Of a stretch of 64,000 nucleotides of DNA, positions 1-12,000 are shown piece after piece. Origin of the DNA: Favolaschia claudopus (Eukaryota > Basidiomycota > Agaricomycetes > Agaricales > Mycenaceae); the NCBI GenBank assembly GCA_037176885.1, contig JAWWNJ010000001.1:3720001-3784000 (forward strand), written 5' to 3'. The notes beneath the pieces are model-generated. The model worked only from the letters and a program-made list of their open reading frames with translations, did no database searches and was not told where the DNA came from. Both the position numbers and the translations under genes were made by a program. Within the stretch, counting starts at the first letter, position 1, and the number at the start of each line of letters is the position of its first letter.

Positions 1-1359
1 CCGCGACTAATAATGAGGAGGAATGGGCGTTAAGGTACGCAGCGTGCTTGGTTTCTTGTCTAATCTTGGGATAGCCGTGACAACAGTGTGTGGTGTTTGT
101 TTCAGGTTGCTAACGTGCTTGGACCTACTGACGTCGCTGAAAGTTGGCCACTGTGTTGTGCGTCCGTCCTCTTTCTTTCTTTCTCGTTCTATTTGTGTCT
201 GCTAATCGCAAGCTGTGTTGTGTGTCTAGCACCATGTCCCCGTCTTTGGCATCATCGAAGACGTCGCTGTATTTGGTGTCGTCGTGAGTTCTTCTCCAGG
301 TGCTCATGGATTGTGTTCATTATTCGTCAGGACGTGCTCCGCATAAAAACAGAATCAGGAAAGTTTTTTCATGCTTGTCATCGTGGTGACTCTCCCGCAC
401 ATGTCTCGAACTACGTCCCGCAGATAGCTCCCCCGAACGTATTCACATACTGAAAACAAAGACACGGGAAATCGAGTCCTTGCCTTCGGACGAAAACTCT
501 CAACATACCTTGTTCCAGGTCCTTCTGTATGGCCGCCTGCTCAGGCAACTGCTGGATACTTCCCAGCCCTTCGACTTTGAACCCCTCTGGAACATCGTCG
601 GCGTGCGGCCATCGGAACCCTTTTCGCCAACATTCGTCGAAGAAATGGAACAGAAATTCGATGCTGGTGTTCCTCAGTGCCTCGATCAGGCTGCAGAACT
701 TTTTGAAACTGAGCTGGTGAAGCTCGGTCTGCCAGAGGTCGACGGAACGCTTGAGGTGTTATATCGGTTTCCGGATAAGTATCAGTCAAGAGGCGGGGAA
801 AAGAGTTCTGGGAAGGCGCGGATGACGAGCATCCCCAGTCGGTATTATGATAAGGGCTCTCCAAAGAAACGGTATAAAAGCGTGGTTGAGGCACGACTTG
901 CTACGCAAACACTGATTCAAAACGCGACCCCTTCGACGCCGCGACGTCCACTACCTTCTACGAGAGGTAGAGTCGTTCAGTTGCATGTTATTTTGCGTTT
1001 TCTGACTAGCAATGATAGCGAACACGCCTGTCTCTCCATCGCAGAGGTCGCAAAGGACCACAGACATTAAGCGCAGTAGACTGTACCCCACGGACGACGG
1101 CGTCTTGGATATCTTCTTGCATCAAGCTCTCCAGTGGTGGAGAGGCGAGAGGAGGTCGGAAGGCGTTTCAGAAAATCATGCATGGCGCTGCGAGTGAGCT
1201 TTTCCTTGTTGGATCTCGACGTTCGGGCAGATGCTAATGTTGCCTGCTAGGTGGTGTGCTCATAAAGACGCTTGCGAATGGAGAAAGAGGCGGGCGGCAG
1301 AGATTGCGGATGCTAAACGGCAGCGCAGGGAATTACTCGAAAGTCAAGTGTCAAGCTGA
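1..1359 (+). CDS. EXO5: Exonuclease V (EXO5/Dem1 family), 3' part of gene
   Basis: Single-strand DNA exonuclease of the PD-(D/E)XK fold with an iron-sulfur cluster; family members act in mitochondrial DNA maintenance or nuclear crosslink repair. The gene runs in from the left edge, so start and N-terminus are missing. Spliced exons read EEEWALRLL, then VPVFGIIEDV, then the core ILKTKTREIESLPS, which matches the family's conserved D-x-KTR...LPS nuclease motif region. This is followed by LFQVLLYGRLLRQLLD and a later QWWRGERRSEGV. The last exon boundary (intron about 1195-1250) joins the two halves of the C-terminal cluster motif C-x2-C-x5-C (CEWCAHKDACEW), the expected Fe-S ligands. The stop is at 1357-1359. 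At least five introns are needed. The identity is firm; the exact edges of the first three exons are tentative. Confidence 0.85.
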
Positions 1360-1614
1360 ATGCTAGGCTGTAAATAATTCCTGCGCGTTTTTATGAGCAT
1401 CCTTTACTGCTCATCGTGCAATGCCTTGGCTCAGAGATGGGCTGGAGACCAATTTGAGATGAATTTGACCTTGGTGTATGGTGATGTTATGCTGAAGCTT
1501 CTCGAGCGGAATAATTTGAAGGACGTGCCTTGTATTTTACGTCGCGGTTGCTGTATCCTTGTTCTCCTCGCTGCCCAACGTGGCCCAAAGGGTGCTCTGC
1601 AGTAGCCCGCCATT

Positions 1615-2707
1615 ATGGCTGATCCGACTAGACTAGAGCTACCGCCGTCCTTCTCTTTTACCTCCCCGACGCCGATCCCCTCTCCAGTCGTTCCTCCCAC
1701 CGATTCCGACAATCCCGACGCCCTCAAGACCCCACCACGCACAAGCTCTAGCAACGGCACAAAAGGCAAACGAAAGGCCAATGAGATCGAAGGCGGCAAT
1801 ACACCTCCCGATGTTAAGAAAGAGCGCGAGCAAAAAGCTACTACCTTTGCCGTTAGCCCGCGTCGTGCGTAACCATTCAAAGTTCTCAGCGTTTATCTAG
1901 CGTTGAACCCCATTTCTCCAAAGCTATACGCCAGTCGAATGCTACTACCGTAAACTCAAGTGTAACACACGCACCTTCATCCTACCACCGCCAAAAACGA
2001 GCCCGGCTCTCGACCCCCGCCGAGTCCCGCCCAGGGTCGCGCAGCGGCCAAGAACCCTCCGGCGACACCGCCGCCACAGTCGGCTCCTGGTCCAGCCGCC
2101 GCTCCATCCTCCGCCCGCCCTCCCGCAGCGGCGCCCAATCCACCACCGGCGGCGCATCCCTCCACCGCGCCTCCTCCCGCCGTTCCATCTCCCAATCCTC
2201 CATCCCCATCAGCGCCCTTATCTCCCCGCACGCCCCCTCCATCGGCCGCTCCTCCCATGCGACGTACCACATGCGCGACCCACACAAGCCCCCGCGTATA
2301 CAGGCCACCGGGTGGAGTTTGTCCATGGGTACTTTCGACTGGGGCGGGTCGGAGGACCGGTGGCGGAGGTGGACGGAGGAGGGCGGGAGCCCTCTTCATG
2401 CGTGGCTCTTTTTTATTGGGTTTATTCTGTTCCCGCTGTGGTGGGTCGCGTCGTTCCTGCGTGTTCTACACACGCGACGCGTCGGCAAGGAAGTGCAAGT
2501 CGTGCTCGACGACCCGCAACTCGAACACGGTTCGCGTTTTCTCCTTCATTCTTCCACTATCGCGCAGTCTATTGATTTACTTCCGCAGACGCACGCACAT
2601 GGCGAAAACGCTGCCGAGTCATGGCTGTCGTATCCCTCGTCACATACATTCCTTTTATCATCCTCGTGTCAGTCTTTGCACGGCATGCGCAGCGGTCGGG
2701 CTCGTAG
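1615..2707 (+). CDS. Ser/Pro-rich protein with two C-terminal membrane spans, function unknown
   Basis: No family was recognised. The start ATG at 1615 opens a Pro/Ser/Thr-rich, Lys-containing N-terminal half likely to be disordered and cytosolic. An intron of about 59 nt (1865-1923, GTGCGT...AAG) restores the frame into a Ser/Arg-rich stretch (SRSGQEPSG, SSRRSILRPPSRSG). A Trp-rich segment follows (GWSLSMGTFDWGG), then the span AWLFFIGFILFPLWWVASFL. A second 59-nt intron (2530-2588) joins LEHDARTWRKRCRVM to a second span, VVSLVTYIPFIILVSVF, and a short basic tail ending at 2707. About 320 residues. The two spans with a short loop suggest a tail-anchored hairpin in an internal membrane, which is inference. 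Earlier calls that run past 2530 without splicing lose the second span. Confidence 0.7.
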
Positions 2708-3034
2708 GCCTTGCCCATCTCCGTACATCAGGTACTATGCATAATGCTGCTTCTCATCCCGCACGTTTCTCACCGCATCGTAAATACACTAAGCATACTA
2801 TGTACTTATCATCTAGTTATATCGGTAGCTCACTTACGACCCCACGCCACGCCCCACCAATACCCATTGATGATGTTACTTCAATCTCAAAACCTGGGCA
2901 TTCGTCGTGAAAGGCGTTCATTAATTTCGTAAAAAGCATTAACAATATACAGGTAGGTAATCCGCGTGTAGTAGCTATAATCTAATCTGGTATCGTCTAA
3001 CGAACAAAGCAAGCATGCAAAGAAATCCATCCAA
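2708..3034. other. Convergent intergenic spacer
   Basis: Lies between two 3' ends (the two-span protein on plus and dynein on minus). AT-richer, with no ORF of note; presumably the two 3' UTRs. Nothing else seen. Confidence 0.6.
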
Positions 3035-6000
3035 TCAACCGCCTGCAGTGAGACAAACAGCCCTCATCGCAACCAGCGGCCCAGCGCTGTTGTCGAATGG
3101 TAGATCAACGGTGAACAATACGTCGCTGCGGTCGTTGTTGAGGTACACGGGCAGGTTCACCATGTTAGAAGTCGACGCATCTTCCGCTTGAACCCACCGA
3201 ACTTGGGACGGATTAAGCCGGACAGCCTCGCCGTCGTTGAGGACGAGTTTGTCGACCGCCCATGATGCGCCTTCGAGAGCTAGTCCTGCAAAAGCACACG
3301 AGAGTCAGCCTACATCCCAAGCCGAGTAAGGGAAACTAAGCTTACCATCGATGATGAACGCCCCAGGGTCATTAACACGCTCGATATCGAGCCTCAAATG
3401 CAGTGTCTCCAAACTCCACTTCTTCCGATGCGCAACGGCTTGTCGCGTCGCGGTGATGTACGCCTCAGGGAAGAACAGGCCGCCCAACCACACCTCGACG
3501 TTGTTGAGGTTGTCAAGGCTCGCGATGTTATCCAATTGGGCCAACCGACGACTCAAGTCTGCGATCCAGCCAGATACAGCCATGGCTTTGCCGACTTTGT
3601 ACCGCCGCCAGTGGTCGGGAATGATACCTAAAAATTTGAATTTTGTCAACAAGGGATGGAGTAACATAGGCATTGCGTACCTTTGGTGAGACAGCTCATG
3701 AGAGTACGCAAGTGATTGGTCTGCTTGAGTTCTCCTTGACAGACTTTAATCACGTCCTTCAGGTCTTTTACAACCTGAACGAGAAGCCTCTGCCCGATAC
3801 GGCCCTCACGAGAGAATAGACGATGAAGAGGGTCTTCATTCTCGCTCGATTGCTTGGCCAGCGTGCTGAATTTCTAGAGTGGAGAACCAAACCGTCAGCA
3901 GTCAGGATATCATAAGTGAATGACGAAACGTACCTCTGGGAGCAGCTCAATCCATTGGCGGCAACGCTCGTACAGAGTGCGCATCCAAGCAGGCTGTTGC
4001 GAACCTTGCGATGTGGCAGTCGGAGTGCTGTCATCATCATCGTCGGCCAACATCCGCATCTTGCGTAATTTCCCAAGAAGTTCGTTACCTGTGCACATAA
4101 TGTCAATAACATGAAAGTAGCAAAATAAAAAGAACCCAACCTTGAGCAGTCGCGATTACACGCTCTGCGGTCGGAGGAAGGCTCAGCCAAGAAGGCGGTT
4201 CGCGGTCCGGAAGTCCCTGCACCCAAGTCAAGAAATGTTCTAACTTGGTGCCGTCAGGCGCGCCGAGGAGCTGAGAGCTCGTCACACTGGGGACGAGGTT
4301 GAAGTCGACATTATATGCCGCTGGCGTGAAGAGATTGTCAACGAAAGCATCCAAGATTCTCTGGTCAAACTCGCTGTCAACTCTGCCACCGTAAACAGAC
4401 TGCTTGACGAGCGTCCGCAACGCGTCCCAAGGAATTGTGGCGGGGTCGATGTTGGCCCTTCCTTTGGAGACTGCATTCAGCCAAGCATCGATAGTGGTGA
4501 AAGCTGACGCCATGTCGGAATCATTGAAATCGTAGGACTTGCTCCAACCCAAAGGGGCGTAACGCAATCGTTCCTGTACAACCGCATGGAACCAGGAGAG
4601 CAGGAAGTAGAGTCGGATCTTTTCGGCCGGACCCTGCGAGAGGCGCGTCGAGGAGATTGACCGCATGGAATCAAGAAGGTTCGCCTTGATACCTGGCGGT
4701 GGCTCGTTCATGATGAGCCGGGATTGACGTAGGATGTTCACTGGCACAGCGGAGGGATTCGCCTCCATTGTTAGGAAGAGTCTGAAGTTGCGGTGGGGAC
4801 CGAGGGTTTGTAGTTTCTTCTCCAGCTGGCCGAGCCACGTAGAGGCAAGGTGAACGTTCTTCAACAACACCCAGGTACCCTGTCGGGAGGCAGCCGCGAT
4901 GGCTTGATCAGCCAGCGTAAATCCTTCCAAAGAACCCATCGCCACTGAAGTTGACCGAGCACCGGTGTTCTTGATCAAATTTTCGACGCGATAGCTGGCA
5001 TCATATCCGGGGACGGAAATCAATGCAAGGGGAGTTGCCGCGGGCACCTCGTTCGCCACCATGTCTCCAAGATCGTACGCTGATTCTGAAGAGATATCAA
5101 CATTGAAAACAACCCTGACGAGATGCGCAGTTGCTTGTAACAAGCGGTCTGGCCTGAAGCATTTGATGATGAGTGCGGATCGAAGTGCCCCGACGGCGGC
5201 TACAAGAGAGCCACATTAGAACAGAAGACGAAAAATAGGAAGAAAACAACGCACGAGTGCTAGGCTCCCAAGGAGTAGGCACTGATTGTTCGGGAGTAGC
5301 GGACTCCAAGAACGGTATCCAATCGCTCTCGTGCTCCAAGAGGTGAGTCTCAACGGGTTTGAAGATTGAGTTCTTGGCGTAGCTCTCCAGGCGACGAAGC
5401 TGGTCGGGCGATAGCAGCGAACTCTTCTCTCCTTGTACCGCGGCCCCAGAAGCAACACCTTCCCCGCCCTCCAAAAGGAACTCGAATTCCTCAGTTATGT
5501 CTTCGACACCACGAAGTTTGACCTGCGCCAACAGCACGGCCAACATTACGTGATCTCTGTAAAGCAATGCCCGGGACGTGCGTTTGTAGACGACGAGGAA
5601 GAGATCGTTCAAAAGAATATCGCGACGGCGGGCATAGTCGGTAACGTTATTGAGATTTGGGTTGTGATGCAGGATATAGTCGAAGATGTCGAGGAAGAAG
5701 TGCAATGAGAACTGATAAAAGTGGTTGACGAGGTTCAGTTGCTCAAGGATGAAGAACACAGCACTGCAGGCCTGAGCCAAAGGCAGATATTCGGCAGTAA
5801 CTTGCTCAACTTCCTTCATCACGACATCCGTTTCTTCGACTTTATGAGTGATTTCAGCCGCCTCTCGTTTGAGGGTTTCCAGGGTGTGGATGACCTTGTC
5901 GTCATCGAGAATGTTCCCAGACGATTCATTGAGCGCCTGCAGGAGAAGCTTCTCAAGAGTCCTCAGGCGAAGTCGGAACTCTCCCTGGATCTTCATGAGA

Positions 6001-9000
6001 TCTGTACGCTTTCGCTCCGTGTCGGGACGTTCGACTTTGAGAACTTGATCCAGGGACTGGCTCTGAAGACTGCTGCGGGTCATCGTGAAGTTGACGAACG
6101 TCACACGACTACAAATGTCGGGAGAGAATTCACGGGAGGGGTCCCGAGTGGACAAGAACATGGTGAAGGAGGGAGAGAAGTCGATATCCTGACTGCCCAA
6201 CCGTATCAGCACACGGCCTCCAGTGCGTCGAATCTCTCTGTTGAGAACAGCGTTGAGAATGGGGTCGAGATGTTCGACGTCTTGAATCAACAAGGGGTTG
6301 CCGAAACGAAGGGCACTTTCCAAAACCTTGAGGAAAGCCTCATCCAAGAAACTTGTCACAGTGATCTTGCGTTCCTTGAACTCGTTCAACAGGAATGTGG
6401 TGGCTTGGCCTGTGGGGTCAATGATCAACGGATAACGGTTGAAACGTTTCAACATGATGGCGTTTTCCGTGGTGAGATTGTCGGAAGGTAGTGACTTGGA
6501 TTGCCAGCTCAAACGGTCGTCCGCTGTGGAGAGATACTCCGTCAGCGAAAGCTCCGGCTTGAACTTGATGTTGGCTTCCGAGAGATGACTCGACCACTCC
6601 TGCCACATGACTTCACGATAATGCTGATCGAAAAAGCCGCCATACGCAAGGAATGCGGCCGAGAGCAGCACATCGCCCACGATGGTGCTCATCTCCGTGT
6701 CGAAGGTGCGACTACCCGACTCCCAACGACCTCTTTCGGACGACAGACTCTCGAGGAGCTTCATACTGCGATCGACTTTGCTCTGAACACGTTCCATCTC
6801 GGACTTGATGGCCTGGGTCTCACTGATAAGAAGGGCGTATTCCGCTTTGTATTTTTCAATCTTGGCCTCCAGCTCAGCGATCATTTCAATGATGGCCTTC
6901 GCCTTGGTCTTCGCCGTCTCGGCCTCCGCCTCCAGCGATTGAACTTCGTTGCGCAAAGGCTCCACTTTGTCCAAAATTTCGGAGAAGCGGACTTGGGCTA
7001 GTACCCATTTAACGAGGGGACCGCACGCCCGACTGGCACGCTGCACTGTTTCGTAGGTGTAGGACGGACGACTGAGGAAGTCCTTCTTCATAGTCTCCCG
7101 CAGTTGCTTCGTCATCTGTGTTGTGGTGTCAAACTTGAGGATTCCACTGATAAAGTCGTCTCGGCGAAGAATGGTTTGAACCGTGCGCCAATTGTCGATC
7201 TTGAAGCCAAGGATCGTACACACAGACTCCATCGCCAGTTTCACAGCTTCGGGAGGGTTCGCCATACCACGAACCTCCTGGAGGTGCTGCTTCTTGATGT
7301 TACTGACAGCGGTCTGCGCGTCAAGGACAGCGGGCTCCGCATCGGCTAGATCAGCTGTAGCAATAGCACGACGCTGCTCAATGTGCTTCTCCTGCTCAAC
7401 CAATGCGGCTTGGAGTTCAATGGACGCAGTTTTCTTCTGTTCGGCCTCTTGTTGATCGGTGACCATGCGCTTCAACTTCTCGTTCGCCTCTGCGTCTTTC
7501 GTCTCCAATTGCGAGCGTTTGATCGCAAGACTCTTTCGAAGCTCCTCGACTTGTGTGACAGTGTCACGCAGCTTGTCGAGACCGACATGGAGATGGCGCT
7601 GCTGCTCTTCGAGCTCGTCGCGTTTTTCATTGTACAATCGAACGTAGTGGTTGATACTAAGATATGATCAGCTTCTATTAAACGGTTCTGAACATGAACG
7701 TACAAATCAAGATAATGGCGCGGTGTGACATAGTTGTGACGACCTTGTCTTCGACTGAGGCGCTGATTAATCTGGTGCAGAGAGGAATGAACATGTACAA
7801 GAGCGTTGACGACAGCTGTCCGGTGTAGAGGGGGGATCTCGAGGCCACGGTAGGCGATGGGGAAGTGAGCAGGAGGATTGTATGACGGCAGATCCAGATC
7901 GAGAGTGTTGGTGAACTCCATCCCAACTTGGTAGAAAGCTTGATCAGACCAGTCGCCAAACCAGTCCAGAACGCAACGATTGAACAAAGCAGGAGATGTG
8001 GCTGCTCTGGAAGCAAGACCTTCCTTGGGTGGATTCATGGTGAACACGACGTGCAAGTTCTTGGCGACCTGTTGCGTGAACCAGCGGTACAACTCCTCGT
8101 GCGAGTCCAGCATCAGTCCGTCTCTTTGAGACCCTTCTTTGCACGAAGTCATCAAAGCAGCGTGCTCATCGCCTTCGAAAAGACCGGGAACTTCAGCGTT
8201 AGCGAGGAGGGTGTTCATACGCTCAAGGAAACCAGAGTCCTTGACATTGGATTCATCCATAATGAAGCAGACTTTCTCCCCCTTGCAGCCTGATCGACGA
8301 AGGACAGTACGCAAGTCTTCATCGAAGTCGTCGCCGTTATATTTGTTCGAAACTTTGATTTGGAAGATGCTGAGTCCATTCATCCACGCCACGAACCGGG
8401 ACAAAGTGGTCTGTAAACTGTTAGTTGACCATGTATATGGTTCTTTGAGACTCTTACCTTGCCGCTACCACTGACTCCAATGAGAAGAAGATGTCCTTGA
8501 ATCTGCCGGAAGACACGATCGATACGCAAAACGTGATCCAATACGTCGTTGAAGAGCACAAGAGGCACGTCCAGCTCCTCCTCGTAGAAGACCCGAAGCC
8601 GAGCTTTCGTGTATTCGCGAAGGGCCTCCCGATCAACTGGGATGTAATTCTTAGAGGTCCAGTTGGAGAACAGGATGGGGCGAGCAAGAGCTTCGTCACG
8701 GTTGATGGTGGGGAAGTGTTCCATAGCGGAAGAGTCGATGTTTTCGTCCGTCCACTGCTTCTCTTCTTCCGTCACCAAACGATCCTGGAACAGACGCAGT
8801 GCCTCATGCGCCCACACCCGTACGAGACCCTCGACAGACAGAATCTCGAGCGGCCGGATAGCCTCGTAAATACCACGAACCCATCGTGTCAGCTCACGAG
8901 GACTGTACACATAATGGGCTTGAATGTCGGTGGTGAAGCGCTTCTGAGAGGCGAGATAGAAGGCAACCATAGCATCTGTGAGTGGCTCCGCATATGCGCG

Positions 9001-12000
9001 CAGATTCGGCACGACCTTGAGGAGAGCACGGTTATACGTTCCATAAATTTGCTTGAGCGACACTTCGCCAGGGTAATCGACCATGACCAATGGAGCATGA
9101 CGAAGGAAACGATGAGTAAGCGGAACACGGCCCGGATCGGTTGGCGGATTACAGGCACCAACAAACTGGATGCGCTCGAGTTTAATCCAAGACTTGTCGG
9201 AGGCGCGCCAGAAACCACCACATTCAACCAATTGGCGAATGAACGAGATGACACGCTGAGTCCCATATTTATCTGCAGCGGGAAGATTGATCTCGTCGCA
9301 GAAAACGACCAACCATCGTCCAATCTGTACAGGTGCAAGAACAACTCCATTCGGCGTCTTGCGATATTCGCAGTACTGCTCAAATGTCTTGAGAATGAGC
9401 TCTGGCGTTGTAGCACTGGAAAAGTTCAACCCGGCGACCTCCATATCTGGGAGTTTTCGCAGAGCACTGAACAGCGTCATAGTCTTTCCGGACCCAGGAG
9501 GTCCGCAAAGCATCAACGGCTTGTGCTCGGACAGCCACGAGTAAAGAACCTCTTCGTGGCGAACAGTGTCCATGGTGGGAACAACGACATCCGAGGCCGT
9601 TACTGCTTGGGCTTCAATTTCAATCACAGGAACCTTGGATTGCCACGCCGTCCATTCGCCGTTTGACACCTGGACGTCGTAGTCGATGAGCGAACTGCCA
9701 GGAAGGAGGGGAGGAAGATCGATGCTCGTTTGCTTGCGCAAGAATTCGCCCATCTCAGCTCGAAGATCCAATTTGGCGTCTCCAGAAAACGCCCAGATGA
9801 CGCTAACCAGCAGACGCTTGGTGACATACTGCTCGACGCGCTCTGGGGAGAGCGGGAAGTCCGGATGTTGGATATTGTATTCGATGACGTTCCGAACAGT
9901 CTTGTTGAGAAGGGAGAACAGAGTGTTGAGCGCACGTGTGACAGTGAAATCCATGATATGCTCGATGGATTCAGCGAAAGTAAGAGCAGTGCTGACGAGG
10001 TCCCCGTCCGCAAAGTAACGTTCGAGAACGGAGGCCACTTGCTTCTGAGTAATGAGGTGGGCGGAGGCTGCATTCTCTGTAGCAGATGGATCTGCGCGGC
10101 GGCTCAGTGCGTCACCAGCATCTTCATCGTCGGCGTCAAGGGCAACGGCGGAGAGAGTCTGGAGGTAGTGACGATAGACCATGGAGGGTTCGACAATATC
10201 CTCGCTGAACCAGATCATACCGCAACGACTGACAGTAGCCAGCGTAGCGTACTTGAGGTGCTCCACTTCAAACATGATACGGACATTCGGGGGCAGGTTA
10301 AGACGCTCGCCATTCGGCAGCGTGAGCAGCTTGTTGTCGTCCAATACACTGGTGAGATAGAGTCAGTGGTACTTCGTAGATAAAGGATACGAAATTCTGA
10401 CCTGTTCAAATTCTCGACCCATTCAGGATCAACATCTCCGTCGAATATAATCCAATGCCTCTTTCCACTCTCACCACGCACGTCGTCGACGATCTTACGA
10501 AGGATGTGGGTGAACAGACCGTCGTTCCACTCTCGGGTCGTCTGATCAAGCGTTCCATACAACGCCTCCTTATCCATAGCCTTAGGATCGATGACGTAAG
10601 CCACTCCTTCAATGCCATCCAGTCGCTCGAGAGCGGACAACAAAACCTGCCAGGCATTGGTCTTGCCTGAACCTGACGGGCCAACCATCATGAGACCGTG
10701 CTGAATCTTTTGAATCTGATACAGCTGGAGAATCTTCGCTATCCACCTCTCCCCATCAATTAGTCGGCGCTCCCTGCAAACGTTGAAAATTTGTTCGCGA
10801 AGCTTGTCAAGATCGACCGGCTCATAATCGACACCAGGGAACACATCAGCCAGCAAGCTATGCACAGATATGAGCACGTGAAGTAAACAGTGAAATCGTT
10901 GACACTGACTTAGTCAAAAGAGGAACATCGTCCGCGACGAGTTTGGGTACAATGGTCTCGGTAACACTCTGAATGAGAATGATCTGTTCTGAAATAGCAT
11001 CAGAAAGACCGACAGCACTATCGTCGTTCTCTGCGTCTGCGCGAACACTCGCAAGCCGTTCTCGCTTGAGGATACCGGCACTGGCAAGGACAGCCTTCAG
11101 TGCACGCAGACCAAAGTCATAATGCTGCTGCGGGGAAAGCTGCTCGTCGCAAAGGTTGAAGAAAGGAACGATCTTTGAAGCCAACGACTCGGCTGTACGG
11201 AAACCTTGCGAGAACAACATGACTTGAGCAATGAGCTCACGGTCAGGGCGAGTCATGGCCATTCTGCAAGAGAGCGTTAAATATCGAACATCAAACAGCA
11301 AGCCAGACATACGGCCGGAAGAGTTTGGTCAAGTTAGGCGGGAGCTGCGAACGACCAGCATAATTGGGATTCGTTGTGATGAAGATACCTGCATTCAGTG
11401 TCATCAACTATTCCAGTCAAGTGGCAGAGCAAAACTCGCCAATGTTCTTGTTGATCTTCAAATTCTTTCCTACAAGTTCAATCTCGGTATTAGGGTTCTT
11501 GACCAACGACGCAAGACCCTGCTGAATAGTTTGCACTTGCTGAGAAACAGCACTAAGAATGCGCTCTTCCAGACGATTGAACTCGTCGAAGCAACCCCAT
11601 GCTCCCACTTGACAAAGCCCAACGAAAATACGACCCATAGCTTGAAAATCGAACGTCTCATCACAGCAGAACACCAGCACGAATCTACCCAGCTGGACGC
11701 CGAGAGCTTTGACGGACTCGGTTTTACCTATAACCAGAGCGTGAGATCAGACTGCAGAAGAAAATGGTTTGAGTCATACCAGTCCCGGCGGGGCCGAAAG
11801 GAGCTCCTCCAAGTTGGTTGTCCAAGGCTTGCGTGAGGGTAAGATAGACGCGGTCTGTGAGGGGCGTCTGCACGAGTTTATCGGGCACTCCGAGATACTC
11901 CCATCCGTACGGGAACGACGCATCCGCAACCTTGATAGCCAGTCGCTCCAATGGATTCTCCGCCGCGCGCTCGAGATAAAAGCGCATCTGGTACAGCCAG

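Noticed and set aside
1431..2399. Minus-strand ORFs of 140-149 codons, Gly/Ala/Arg-rich
   Set aside because: Complement of the Ser/Pro-rich coding sequence on plus; composition is explained by GC-rich codons.
5433..7667. Long plus-strand ORFs inside the dynein gene (for example 5721-6491, 6501-7001)
   Set aside because: They are antisense shadows of the dynein stalk and AAA5 exons; no domain, start context or splice logic of their own.
8491..9666. 391-codon plus-strand ORF
   Set aside because: Antisense to the AAA3-AAA4 exons of dynein, whose minus-strand reading is strongly conserved.
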